Part shown: piece after piece, positions 25,426 through 36,844 of the stretch
Layout: every line of letters begins with the position of its first letter
Position numbering within the stretch: the stretch's first letter is position 1
NCBI GenBank assembly: GCA_030770545.1
Contig: CM061105.1
Span: 15,800,501-15,864,500 of the forward strand
Direction of reading: 5' to 3'
DNA from: Macropodus opercularis
Taxonomy: Eukaryota; Chordata; Actinopteri; Anabantiformes; Osphronemidae
DNA: 64,000 bases
Program-made: the position numbers and the translations under genes
Notes under the pieces: generated by a model
The model's database searches: none
What the model was told of the DNA's origin: nothing
Seen by the model: only the letters and a program-made list of their open reading frames with translations

Positions 25426-25559
25426 AGAAAGTGAAAGGGGGCAACTGATTGGTCCATTTGGTGAACGAAAACACAATGACAGCCAATAAACTGGCGCTAT
25501 GACGACCTAAATGGGATTGGCAGCATTGTCGGCCAATCAGAGCAACAGAAACTGAAACT
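25426..25559 (+). promoter_or_regulatory. interferon-type promoter elements upstream of the NLR gene
   Basis: Two interferon-stimulated response element matches are visible: GAGAAAGTGAAAGG at 25426-25439, and CAGAAACTGAAACT at 25546-25559, which fits GAAANNGAAACT exactly. Between them lie four CCAAT boxes in both orientations (ATTGG 25449-25453, CCAAT 25483-25487, ATTGG 25516-25520, CCAAT 25533-25537). The second ISRE is about 220 bases upstream of the predicted start codon. ISREs bind IRF/STAT complexes and CCAAT boxes bind NF-Y. The site calls are from sequence; inducibility is inferred. Confidence 0.65.
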
Positions 25560-25675
25560 AGCTTCGCTTTACAGGAAAAACAACGACACAACTTAATTAA
25601 ACAGCTGTTGTTTAGCGAAGTGATTTGTGTTGTCGTTCACTGTGTGTCGTGAGGAAAGTCGAGGGAGAAACGTGA

Positions 25676-25702
25676 CGGAGTTTAACGGAGTTTAACGGAG
25701 TT
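25676..25702 (+). repeat. 10-bp tandem repeat in NLR 5' leader
   Basis: CGGAGTTTAA occurs twice, followed by a partial third copy, just upstream of the predicted NLR start and probably within its 5' untranslated region. Confidence 0.85.
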
Positions 25703-25777
25703 GAGTCGTATCTGTGACTAATGACCTTCCTCTGTGTGTAGCTGTTGTTTCTCTGGCGGCCGCAGATCGTTACCGAC

Positions 25778-28700
25778 ATGAAAAGGTACCGAAGAAGAAT
25801 ATTCATATACGTTTATCTACCACAGTGTTGCGTTTAATGTGATCCTCAGCTGAATTCTTCAACTGTTTGTTGGCTTTGCTTCTACTTTGTCGTCTGCTCA
25901 CCTAAAAGCCGTTTCCTCCTTGTTGGGACTTGTTTTATTTTACCAGGAACCATGGAACCAGGAAACCAGACTCTTCCGAGCCAGACCCTGAGCCCAGCGA
26001 TAGGTCTGTGGTTACAGACCGACCACCTGCCATGAAAAGGTACCAGATGCTGTTACTTCACTGCTGGATATCAGCCTTATGTCGTTTATCTTCTACAGTA
26101 ACTACAGAAAAACATATTGAAAAGCTTTTGAGAAAAACAAATGTCAGGTTAATGCTACTCAGACCCCAAGAAGTCCCACAACACTCAAACAGGGTTTTAT
26201 TGTTACGGGACTGATCGATACTCATCAAAGTATCGTTTGTAAAGAAAGTGTTTCCAGACAAAACTTTTCATGCGTAGTCAATTTTCTAACCAATATTTCT
26301 GTCAGGATCAAGACGGAAAATCCAGGTTCCCCCACACCCAGCGGCGTGTCCATGAAGAGTGACAGTTCTATGATCCTTCCAATAAGTTTCAAAGAACAGC
26401 AGTCTGTTGATCATAGGTAAAACTAAAATAAAATACATGAAAATGTTCTCATTTTAGAAAAGCAAAGGGGTGAATTGTTCTGCTCTGAACCTAGTTGTTC
26501 TGTCTCACTATCACTAAAAGGTATTTTAGTCAGTGTGTGTTTGGTTGTTCCTCCAGGCTGCAGAGCTCAGACGGTCCCAGCGGTCAGTCTACGCAGCAGC
26601 GTCATCCTCACCTGGACACATTTATGGTCTGTGCAGTAAGCTAGACCTTCCTTCCTTACCACTACCAACGTGCTGCACTTTTTAGACCAATGAACTGTTC
26701 GGTCTGTCCTACCTGGACCTGATGTTTGGCTCCGTGATTTAAGGTGGATTGTGTCATTCATTTGGTTTTGTGTTCCAGCTGGTGAAGGAGAACGTTGTCA
26801 CTTTTGTGAAGAACGAGCTGAAGAAGATAGAGACGAGCCTGGTTGACCCAGAATGCTTGAAGAGTCAGAGGGAGGATGGGGAGGTGTTGGCTGGTGAGGA
26901 TGAAGAGCAGAGGAGGAGCAGCAGAGAGGCAGTTCTGAAGATCACACTGAATGTCCTGAGGGGGATGGAGCAGGGGGAGCTGGCTGACTGTCTGCAGAGC
27001 AGTAAGAGAATGTGGATGATCTGTTCATACAGTACATGCATCAGTGTAATTATTTTATAATTAACTCCATCTTGTGTGTTGTATCATTCAGGGTGTTTTG
27101 CTACGGTGTGTCAAGATAAACTCAAGTCTGGCTTGAGGAATAGGGTTCAGTGTGTGTTTGAGGGGGTTCGTCAGTCAGGAAACCCAACCCCTCTGAATCA
27201 GATCTACACTGAGCTCTACATCATGGAGGGAGGCACTGGAGAGGTCAACAATGAACATGAGGTCAGACAGATTGAAACATCGTCCAGGAAACAAGTCAGA
27301 GCAGAAACAATAATCAAATACAGAGACATTTTTAAAGTGTCGGGAAATCAGACTAAAAAGAGAACAGTGATGACCAAGGGAGTGGCTGGCATTGGGAAAA
27401 CAGTCCTGACTCAGAAGTTCACTCTGGACTGGGCTGAAGGCAAAGCCAACCAGGACGTAGACTTCACGTTTCCATTCACCTTCAGAGAGCTGAACGTGCT
27501 GAAAGAGAAACGGTTCAGCTTGGTGGAACTTGTTTATCACTTCTTTCCTGAAACTACAGAAATCTGCAGGTTTGAACAGTTCCAGGTCGTGTTCATCTTG
27601 GACGGTCTGGATGAGTGTCGACTTCCTCTGGACTTCCTGAACAACGAGGTCCTGACTGACGTCACAGAGTCCACCTCAGTGGATGTGCTGCTGACTAACC
27701 TCATCAGGGGGAACCTGCTTCCCTCTGCTCTGCTCTGGATCACCACACGACCTGCAGCAGCCAATCAGATCCCTCCTGAGTGCGTTGACATGTTGACAGA
27801 GGTCAGAGGGTTCACTGACCCACAGAAGGAGGAGTACTTCAGGAACAGATTCATAGATGAGGAGCAGGCCAACAGGATCATCTCACACGTCATGAGCTCA
27901 CGAAGCCTCCACATCATGTGTCACATCCCAGTCTTCTGCTGGATCACTGCTACGGTTCTGGAGGATGTGTCTAAAACCAGACAGGGAGGAATGCTGCCCA
28001 AGACCCTGACTGAGATGTACATCCACTTCCTGGTGGTTCAGTCCAAGCTAAAGCACTTCAAGTACGACAGAGGAGCTGAGACGGATCCACACTGGAATAC
28101 AAAGACCAAGATGATGATTGAGTCTCTGGGGAAACTGGCTTTTGAGCAGCTGCAGAAAGGAAACCTGATCTTCTACGAGTCAGACCTGACAGAGTGTGGC
28201 ATTGACGTCACAGCAGCCTCCATTTATTCAGGAGTGTTGACACAGATCTTCATAGAGGTTAGAGGACTGTACCAGGACAAGGTGTTCTGCTTCGTCCATC
28301 TGAGTGTTCAGGAGTTTCTGGCTGCTCTTCACGTCCACCTGACCTTCATCAACTATGGAGTCAATCTGCTGTTAGAGCAGCAACCAAGCGCCATCGTGTC
28401 TACAACACGAGCAGCGACGTCCTTATACCACTGTGCTGTGGACAAGGCCTTGCGGAGTCCAAATGGGCACCTGGACTTGTTCCTCCGCTTCCTCTTGGGT
28501 CTTTCGCTGGAGACCAACCAGACTCTCCTGCGAGGCCTGATCACACAGACTGGAAGTCGCCCAGAGAACCATTCGAGCACGGTGGCACACCTGAAGAAGA
28601 GGATTGAGGAGAGTCCCTCAACAGAGAGGACCATCAATCTGTTCCACTGTTTGAATGAACTGAATGATCATGGCCTAATGGAGGAGATCCAGTGGTTCAT

Positions 28701-30608
28701 GTGTTCAGGGGAGCTCTCAACTCACAGCCTCTCTTCTACTCATTGGTCAGCTCTGGTGTTTATGTTACTGTACTCGAGAAAAGATGTAGATGTGTTTGAG
28801 CTGAAGAAGTACTCTGTGTCAGAGGAGGCCCTTGTAAAGTTGCTGCCAGTGTTGAAAGTCTCCAACAAAGCTCTGTGAGTATTTTGACGTCTTGTACGTT
28901 GTCACTCGCTGTTGTGATCTCAGACTTCACACAGACTATGTTTACTGTCTCTCCAGACTAAGTGGCTGTAACCTCTCAGAGAGAAGCTGTGAACATCTGT
29001 CCTCAGCTCTCAGCTCCCAGTCGTCCAATGTGAGAGAGCTGGACCTGAGTAACACCAGTCCACATGATTCGGGTGTGAAGCGTCTGTCAGCAGGACTCCA
29101 GAGCCAGAACTGCAAACTTCAAACTCTCAGGTCATGTCTTGACTAATTTAACTATAAGTGTAATTTAAGCAGACAATACTCCAATAGTATCTTGTTCTTG
29201 TAATGAAGTTATAACATTTAGCACATTTTTAAATCTGCCATATTAAATATTATTTTATTATGGCGACCTAACAGTTCCCCTCGTTGTCCTTGCAGGCTGA
29301 GTATCTGTGACCTCTCAGAGCGTAGCTGTGGTCATCTTTCCTCAGTCCTCAGCCTCCGCTGCTCTAGTCTAAAACATCTGGACCTGAGTAACAACGACCT
29401 GAGGGATGCAGGAGTGGAGCTGCTGTCGGCTGGACTTCAAGCGTCTGCACTGGAAACGCTCAGGTCGGGATGTTTCAGTGTAATAAGTGTTGTCTTAGTT
29501 GACCATATAGTTGATCTGTATGTATAATGATTGGGGGGAACTTTGTGTTTGCAGGTTGTCCGGTTGTCTGATCACAGAGAGAGGATGTGCTTTTCTGGCC
29601 TCAGCTCTCAGCTCCAACCCCCGCCCTCTGAAAGAGCTGGACCTCAGCTACAATCATCCTGGAGACTCAGGAGTAAAGCTGCTGGTGGATCCACACTGGA
29701 GACCGGAGACACTGACGTAAGAGCAGACCTGTTTTCTTAAGCAAGGAAATGTCCGTGTCAGCATCTTTCTGTCTTGACTAATGTACAAGTTCACAAGGTT
29801 TGCTGAACACAAGTTGAAAACAACACTTCTCTCCTAAAGCAGTAATGTTAGCGTCAGGGCTTCTTCTTTTAGTTGCCAAACGAAACCGTCAAGCACGAAT
29901 GGAATTTTTTTTTTCCTGTGTCATGTTCTTCTTTCAGACTGGAGCCTGCTGGAGTCCAGTGGTTGAGGCCAGGTCTGAGGAAGTGTAAGTTTGTTTTTAA
30001 GCAGAATCATGCGACCAGGCAGCAGCATTCAACCGCCAACCTGTCATCACTTCCTCCCTTGTTCTGTCCATTTAGATTTCTGTCAACTCACACTGAATCC
30101 CAACACAGCGCACAGAGACCTCAAACTGTCTGCTGACAACAGGAAGGTGACGCGTCTGTCAGAGCAGCAGTCACATTCATATGATCCAGAGGCATTTAAC
30201 TACTGGCCTCAGCTGCTGTGCAGTAATGGTCTGACTGGTCGCTGTTACTGGGAGGTGGAGTGGAGTGGGCAGGTTTCCATATCCGTGAGTTACAGCACAA
30301 TGAAGAGGAATGGACTCAGCAACGACTGCAAGTTTGGGGTGAATGATCAGTCGTGGAGTCTGAGCTGCAGTGGGGACAGTTACTCTACCCGTCACAATAA
30401 CAAAACAACCCTCATCCCTGCCTCCTCGTCTGTCTCTGACAGAGTAGCCGTGTATGTGGACTGTCCCAGTGGTTCCCTGTCCTTCTACCGAGTCGTCTCT
30501 GACAAACTGATCCACCTCCACACCTTCAACACCACCTTCACTGAACCTCTGTATCCTGGGTTCGGGTTCTGGTCACCGGGTTCCTCAGTGTCTCTGTGTG
30601 ATCGTTAG
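25778..30608 (+). CDS. NLRC3-like (NLR-C family) receptor: FISNA-NACHT-LRR-B30.2
   Basis: Cytosolic nucleotide-binding leucine-rich-repeat protein of the fish-expanded NLR-C group, presumed innate immune sensor or regulator. Exons: 25778-25785, 25947-26039, 26306-26416, 26557-26635, 26779-27001, 27092-28874, 28957-29130, 29296-29463, 29555-29716, 29938-29984, 30076-30608. These sum to 3381 nt, 1126 aa plus stop, with all phases matching. Residues 1-97 are short low-complexity exons typical of the family. The FISNA region follows at about 176-250. Walker A GVAGIGKT is at 268-275 and Walker B FILDGLDEC at about 339. Three LRR exons (174, 168 and 162 nt, phase 2) span about 766-934, and a PRY-SPRY (B30.2) domain fills 950-1126. 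No PYD or CARD was seen. The start is the ATG of exon 1, preceded by ISREs. The fourth exon has two possible donors 9 nt apart. No frameshift or stop was found, so the gene looks functional. Orthology within this large family cannot be assigned. Confidence 0.9.
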
Positions 30609-30747
30609 GAAAGGGTTCGGACAGAATCTCATCCAGATGGTTTAGACATATCTGGTTGCAAATGGCCAGTAAAGTACAATGCATGTACATGTGACTGACA
30701 CATTTCAACAACCCTGCTTTTATGTATCTTTTTTTTTTTATTTGTAA

Positions 30748-30753
30748 AATAAA
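30748..30753 (+). other. poly(A) signal of the NLR gene
   Basis: AATAAA lies 140 bases after the NLR stop codon and is the only canonical signal close downstream. The transcript runs towards the convergent marchf11 gene. Confidence 0.6.
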
Positions 30754-30759
30754 CATGTG

Positions 30760-32248
30760 TCTGTTCTTCTGATTCTTTAAACGGCTCCATAACCAACCAT
30801 CCACTGTTGAAGAATATATTCCACAAAAGCTGTGAGTCACTGTAACTCGGCTTTCTGCCAATAAGCCTAAATGTTCATCTCACATCAGATAATTTAGAAA
30901 TTTTAAGTTTGAAAGAAAACGTAAATACTTCTCAGAAACCAATCAAGGCTCTCGTACACATGCCCTCAAACAAATCTAAACCCTCAAAACAAAGCCAATT
31001 AATAATAGAAGCAACACTGTTAGTTTGTTTTCAAATACTTCAGTTGAACCTCATTCAAAAGCCTGTTTCTGGTTGTCGTTTTTTTATTAAGTTAATTGGT
31101 TTAAATTTGGCTGGAGGCTTTTTCACAGAACTACATTAGCCAGCTGTCGTTAAATGAGACTTTTGAAGCTGTAAGATGAATAAACCTGGACTCACCAAGC
31201 TGGATGTTCTTCTGTCCTCTGGTTTTGAGAAGGTGAAGCCTGTCCTGTGGTCCCGCATCATCAAATACAGCTTTATTTAAAAACTCACTTTTCTCTGTGT
31301 ATATAAATATTATTTATATTTATACATTACACCCATATAACATTCAACAGAAATAGAAATACACCCAACAACAGAAGCCACACCGGGTCATTTGTGTGCT
31401 GCCCACTGCAACGTCGCACTCAGCCTCCTAAGGCACCGAAACGATCAGCAGCCAAAGCGGCTCCTGTCCTGACGGAGAGCAGAGCGACACACGGATCAAA
31501 ACCACGGCTTCCACAGCTTTCATAGAGTATCAGTTTCAGAGTATCTGAGAAGCCAACGCTCGTGGCAGCAACTTTCTAAAACGGAACAAACGTCGATATG
31601 CCAGCATATACAGACACAGAAGTACGACATAGTAAAAATCACACGGAAAACCTCAAGTTGATGTTTTGTGCTCATTGGAGCCGTCGGCTTCTCTAAAACA
31701 TACGATTTCTTTGTACAAAACAAAAAGCAGATTTCCCCCCAAGGAAACACAGTGATACAGGCACACGAACTGAATAAATCAGCAGTTAAAGCCAATCTCA
31801 TATTGATGTAACAAAACTTTGCCATAAATCTTACAGTTGTTGAACCAGCAGTTAAATCAAAGATTATAGGAAACTGTGACACTGTAAAATAAAGTTAGCT
31901 TGAAGATATTAAATGTTTTGTTCATGTACCTTCTGTAAAAGCCTGACAAGCAACTGGCAAAAACTGACTGACTTCTAAACCATGAGGAGTTGTGTAACAC
32001 TGACGATGCTCTGAGCTTGTGTCACTTCTGGTCCATCACGCTGTGAAACGTAAAAACAACTCAAGTGGCAGGTTGTAATGACAGTTTTGAGGACCAGCCT
32101 CAGAGCAGATAAACGTTTTACGGGGGAAACCTTCGGTAAAAGAAACATCTTAAAGTAAAACAGAAAAACATTTCTAATTGTAAAAATTTCTGAGCAAATC
32201 TCAGATCTTTGCCCCAGTGTAAATCAGATATGTTGCCACCGGCTGGTT
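30760..32248 (-). other. marchf11: short intergenic gap plus marchf11 3' untranslated region
   Basis: The two genes are convergent. On the minus strand the first canonical AATAAA after the marchf11 stop with supporting spacing is at 31272-31277 (TTTATT on +), implying about 1 kb of 3' UTR and about 0.5 kb between the two transcript ends. No coding gene was seen. Confidence 0.5.
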
Positions 32249-35200
32249 TTACACTGACGTTACTCGAATGACGACCTCTCCTGAGTCACTGTCCTGGCTG
32301 AGGTTGTTTCGGGGCACCAGGCCGGGGCAGAAGGGGGCCAAACACAGGCAGGTCCACGGCTGCGGCCCCAGCTGCGTCGGGTGTAAAGGGCCACCGGGGC
32401 TGAAAGTGGCCAGAGGCAACCAAAGCGTCCTGGGAGCCAGTGAAGAGTGGCCGGTGCTCGTCTCCTCCATGTCCTTGGCCTTGTCATAGCTCTGAACGTC
32501 CCAGTGCAGGTTGACAGCCCGCCAGCGCATGAAGACGTTGTACACCGCCGCCCCCTCATGGACAATCAGACCTGTGGCCACGATGAAAGGACACGCTGAG
32601 TCTAACCTCTAATATGTAAAGCTCCAGTTTAGACATTATGAACCTCAGAGACAGCTTCTAGACATTCGCGTCTTAAGCTCAGCACTGTTTAACTCACCCA
32701 CGCAGACCAGGTCCATGAAGCCGTACATGCCGTAGCAGATCTGGAAGAGAACGTCGCGGCGCTGCCAGATGGCCTGCGGGCTGAGGGCCGACCACAGCAG
32801 CCAGGAGATGCTGGCCACCAGAAAGAGAGAGCCCAGGAACACGGCGATGATCTGCACCTTCTCCACCAAGGTGATGGTGATGGACTGCCACTGCAGACAG
32901 GACGGAGACAACAAGCTAATTCAGAGAGATGGAGATGCTGCTTATTTCCACTGGTTCAACAGTCAACAGCCTAAATTGTGTCCACACCTACAAATACATT
33001 CCTAACTGAGTGTGCAAGGTGTGAACAGAGGAGGACAAGAGGTGAGAGATCTGTGGGGAGGAGCAAATAAAGCCAGGCCATTAGGAAACAGGAAACAGGA
33101 GGTAGGAGAGGAAACAGGAATGATCAAATAAACTTGGACACCAACTGAACAACTTGGAAACAAAAAAAATGTTTGATGCCGAGCGGGTGCCTGTGAAGCT
33201 GCGCTGTTCTTTTTTAAGAAGAAAAGACTTTAGGCAGAGCTGTGCTGAGCCTCAGCTGTGTGTTTGTTCAGTCTGCCAGTGACTCAAGTCCCATCTGGAG
33301 CAAACAGATCTGAAAGGGCCCGAATGTTCTTCAGCGAAAGAAACACTCCAGCTCGCAGGAACGCTGAGGCTGGAGAGTCTCAGTCTGCTCAGCGTTGGAG
33401 GGAGACAGGGCTGGAGCTTCTGAGACCCGCAGGCGTCACGGCTTCGCCTCGAGCTGACAAACATTACCAAGTCTGTGTTTTGTTAGAGTGAAACGCAGCC
33501 ACTGACTCTTGGTTGAAACATTTTGTGGCAAAGTGTTGACCAAGATACAGTAGAAGACCCACAACACTCTGAATTAAGCAAATGTGTTGCTTTGGACTTT
33601 ATGCTCCCTATTTGATGATTCATTTTGCTTCTGTCCTATCGTCTTGTTTCTCCAGCTCAGGTCTAATTCTGCTGTGTCATGGTGGTGAAAGCTGTGAATG
33701 TTTGGATCCTGCTCTCTGACAGAACGGATGCGTTTCCACTCTGGAGACAGACGGATCAGGAAGTGACCCTGTAGCAGAGTCACTTGAGAAGCGAAGAACA
33801 TAATCACAGGGTGTAAAGTTAAAATCAGTGAACCTTGGGGGTCCGTGTGTCTGTGAAACAGCTTGAACTGTATGTGAGGCTGTTCATCACTTGTAGGTTT
33901 GCAGACTGTAGAAATGGTGAAGTGCTTTAATGCCTCCATAATAACTAGAGGAAAGTGCCTTTATGTGAACCGAGTCATCAGTCTGAAGGGTAAAGTCTCA
34001 CCTACTGTACTTAAAGTGTACAACACCATCACATGAGCTGCCACGATATGTACCTGCCTCGCCTGCGGTGGCTGAAGGCCGAGATATCGCAGCGCGTCTG
34101 TTATTGAACCATCAAACATCTCTGGCTTCTCCAGTACTGAGCTGGACGAGCCTATTCAGTGCTTATGATGGTGTTTGTTAGGAAGCTGAAGCGGCTGCAC
34201 GGTTTACCTGCCACGGCCTCTTCATGTTGATGGCTATGACGTGGAAGCGATAGCAGCAGAGCTCACAGGTCCAGCAGCCTCTCTCGCTGATCCACTTCAA
34301 CAGGCAGTGCTGGTGGGTGTATCGCACGGAGCCGTCACACCGGCACGGGTTCAGCAGGTCGCCCTGAAGCCGGAGACAAGGGTCAAAGGTCGTGGCTACC
34401 GAACAGGAAAGGTCATTGAAACGCACACGAGCTTTATGTGGGTCAGTGCAGTGAGCAGATCATCGGCCTTGTGTTTCTAGTGCTACTGATAAAGAGACAG
34501 ATTAAACGTCAGGATGTCTCTCCATCAGAACTGTTAAATTAATCTCACGCTCATCTTCAAGGTCTATCTGTTGAAATCCCCATTTTCTGGCCAGTTCGAC
34601 CGTTTCCTACCAGCAAACCATAAATCAAAAAGCCTCACCGCATCAGATCACTGGTCATTTCTCAAAGCTGAAGCACTCGTGGACATGAGCGCATTAATCT
34701 TCACAGCCATATCTATTTGTTGTGATGCTTTTTCCTTCCTCGAGGCGTTCCTCAACCTGCCATCACTGCAGCTTTGACCTGCTGGCTGCACAGCCGGAGG
34801 CATATTAATAGTATATTAAGGTCAGCGGTCAGGGAGCTCATTTCTCATCTCATCATATTAACCTTGTGGGTAGAAAAGGACCTCGGAGGCTTTCGTTTGA
34901 CTGAACCGACTCGGCTCTGCTGTGATTGATCAGGGGCTATTTTCATGTTTCTGAATCGTAGAAGGTGACATTTGTTAAAATGACTACACTCATTCTAAAG
35001 CTCTGAAGACCTACAATAAGCCAGCAGGACCGAACTGCAGGCTGTTTTAACACGTGCCTGTAAAAACAGGAAGATGACGACATGCTCCCAATGTGACAAC
35101 GTTCAAACACAGCCCTACCTGAGCTTGAGTTACCCTGGTTTGGTCACAGCTTAACTTTACCTCAACCTTAACTGTAGCTGATGTCAAGGCTGCAGAAACG

Positions 35201-36844
35201 TGTGAAAACATCGTACGCTCACTTCATCTGCTTAGACGTGGATGTTTCAAGTATGCTTTGCCATCTCCCTCATAACTGATGAGCCTACTCAGCTTGGCCT
35301 TGGATCAAAATCAAATATCAGTCCGGGCCCGGAGGCATCGCTATTAGATTAGCTCTGTTAACAGGCTACAGGCCACGTTCACGAGACAGGATATTCACTT
35401 AGGCATTTACTGCCCTGACTCGTCTTTTCCCCTTAACCTGCCGCGGGATGAATCGTCCCTTGTTGGGGAAGGCGGTCACGAACCAGAAAGGCAACATTTG
35501 TCCTCCTGGTCCACATCTGTCCAACCAAGGCCAGGAAGGCAGGCAGACAGCTGGACAGTGCACTTGAGGATAATACTTATTATAAATAGATTAGAATTCA
35601 GCCAATGTCATCCCTGATATGATGGATGGGACTGAGTTTGTTTGAGCCTTATTGTCCAAGCAGTGATCATGGGTGTTTTACTATTCCAGTTATTTAAATT
35701 CCCATCAGCTCCCTGCTGCTCTAAACGCTGAAGCTAAATTTCTGATAGGCTAAAAGAACAAATATCTAGATATGGGAGTAAACCTGGGGGTTCGACAACT
35801 GGTGGTTTTTAAAGCAAAGTCCCTGTATTTTATTGTTCACATTAATTTAAATGCCGCAACAGCTCAAGTATAAAAAACAAACCTTGACACTTCTTGTTCT
35901 CAGATTCGAGATGCGTGTATTATATCATGAATAAAAGCCCTGCTGGCCATGTCGGTGATGCGTTAAACTCACCGTGACTGTGCTTACAAGTCACTCTCGC
36001 CACTGCTTAATGGGGTCTCAGCTTTTTTGAGTGTGCACTGTGTGAGGTCATTAGATTAAGCTGCTTTTAGCAGTTTCCGGGACTGTGCCCGCTGTTGCCC
36101 GCTCGGATGTTTTGCCATAGAAAGTGTCAGGTTAATGATTAGAAATCCTGACAAACGTCACGTCATCCACCTGCTTCTTTAGCCCGAGTGCTGTCCGTGG
36201 TGCTGAAGCCGCTTGGGTTCAGCCACTGGAGTTAAACGTCACCTGGACGTTTCGAGGCTGAAGTTTTGTTTCCCGTTGTAATTAATGGCTCTGGTGAGTA
36301 TAAATAAAACTGCTTCCACTCAGCAGCTCCAGCCAACAAGGCTCCAACATAGCGAACCCGGCGCCCTCGCGTCCGTTTCTGTTCACCTCTCACTAATCTG
36401 TAAATCTCCTGACATCGTGGACTGAAAGCCACGGACACACGTGTCAGCGGCTGCGTCTCGCTCCATGTTCTCTACACGTACCTGCTCTGCGCCTTGGAAG
36501 CAGATCCGGCAGCTGGGAGTGGGGATGCAGGTTTCGCTGCTGCAGTTTGAATGCATCGCCTGCGTCTTGCAAGACGTTCCCCCGACAGCCCCATCCTCGC
36601 TGGAGAAATTGCCCCCGTTGTTCTCCACGCTGAATTTCTCTGCGTCCCCTCCGCTCCGGTCCTCCCGGCAGCCGCCTCCCTGCTCGTATCCGTCCCCCTG
36701 TTCTGCCTCGTCCTCGTCGTCGGGGCGCGGACGTCCTTGGGAGCCGTGCGCTTCGCCTTCCTCCCAGGTGTGGCGGTGGGCGCCCGTAGGTCCTCCCGTC
36801 GCCTCCTCACACGCTGGGCCCGCCTCTCCCTCCTCTGCGCTCAT
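32249..36844 (-). CDS. marchf11: E3 ubiquitin ligase MARCHF11 (RING-CH, two-pass membrane)
   Basis: Membrane ligase of the endosomal/Golgi pathway; the mammalian protein acts in sorting and is enriched in brain and developing spermatids. Exons in transcript order: 36844-36482, 34363-34208, 32890-32698, 32571-32249; 344 aa. The C4HC3 RING-CH ligands are all present (C112, C115, C128, C130, H138, C141, C154, C157). Two hydrophobic segments lie at about 186-208 and 220-242, followed by a conserved WRAVNLHWDV stretch. The C-terminus ...GEVVIRVTSV is a class I PDZ ligand. The N-terminal 110 residues are charged and low-complexity, as in relatives. The start is the ATG at 36844; an open frame continues upstream without a better ATG. 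MARCHF4 and MARCHF9 are the close alternatives, but the C-terminal region and the znf622/retreg1 neighbourhood favour MARCHF11. Confidence 0.9.
32891..34207 (-). other. marchf11 intron 2
   Basis: This 1.3 kb intron has nothing recognised beyond the splice sites (donor at the left edge of exon 2, acceptor CTGCAG next to 32890). Confidence 0.6.
34364..36481 (-). other. marchf11 intron 1
   Basis: This 2.1 kb intron separates the two halves of the RING-CH domain. It has AT-rich stretches with TAAT cores (for example about 34790-34870 and 36040-36070) but no coding feature. Confidence 0.6.
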
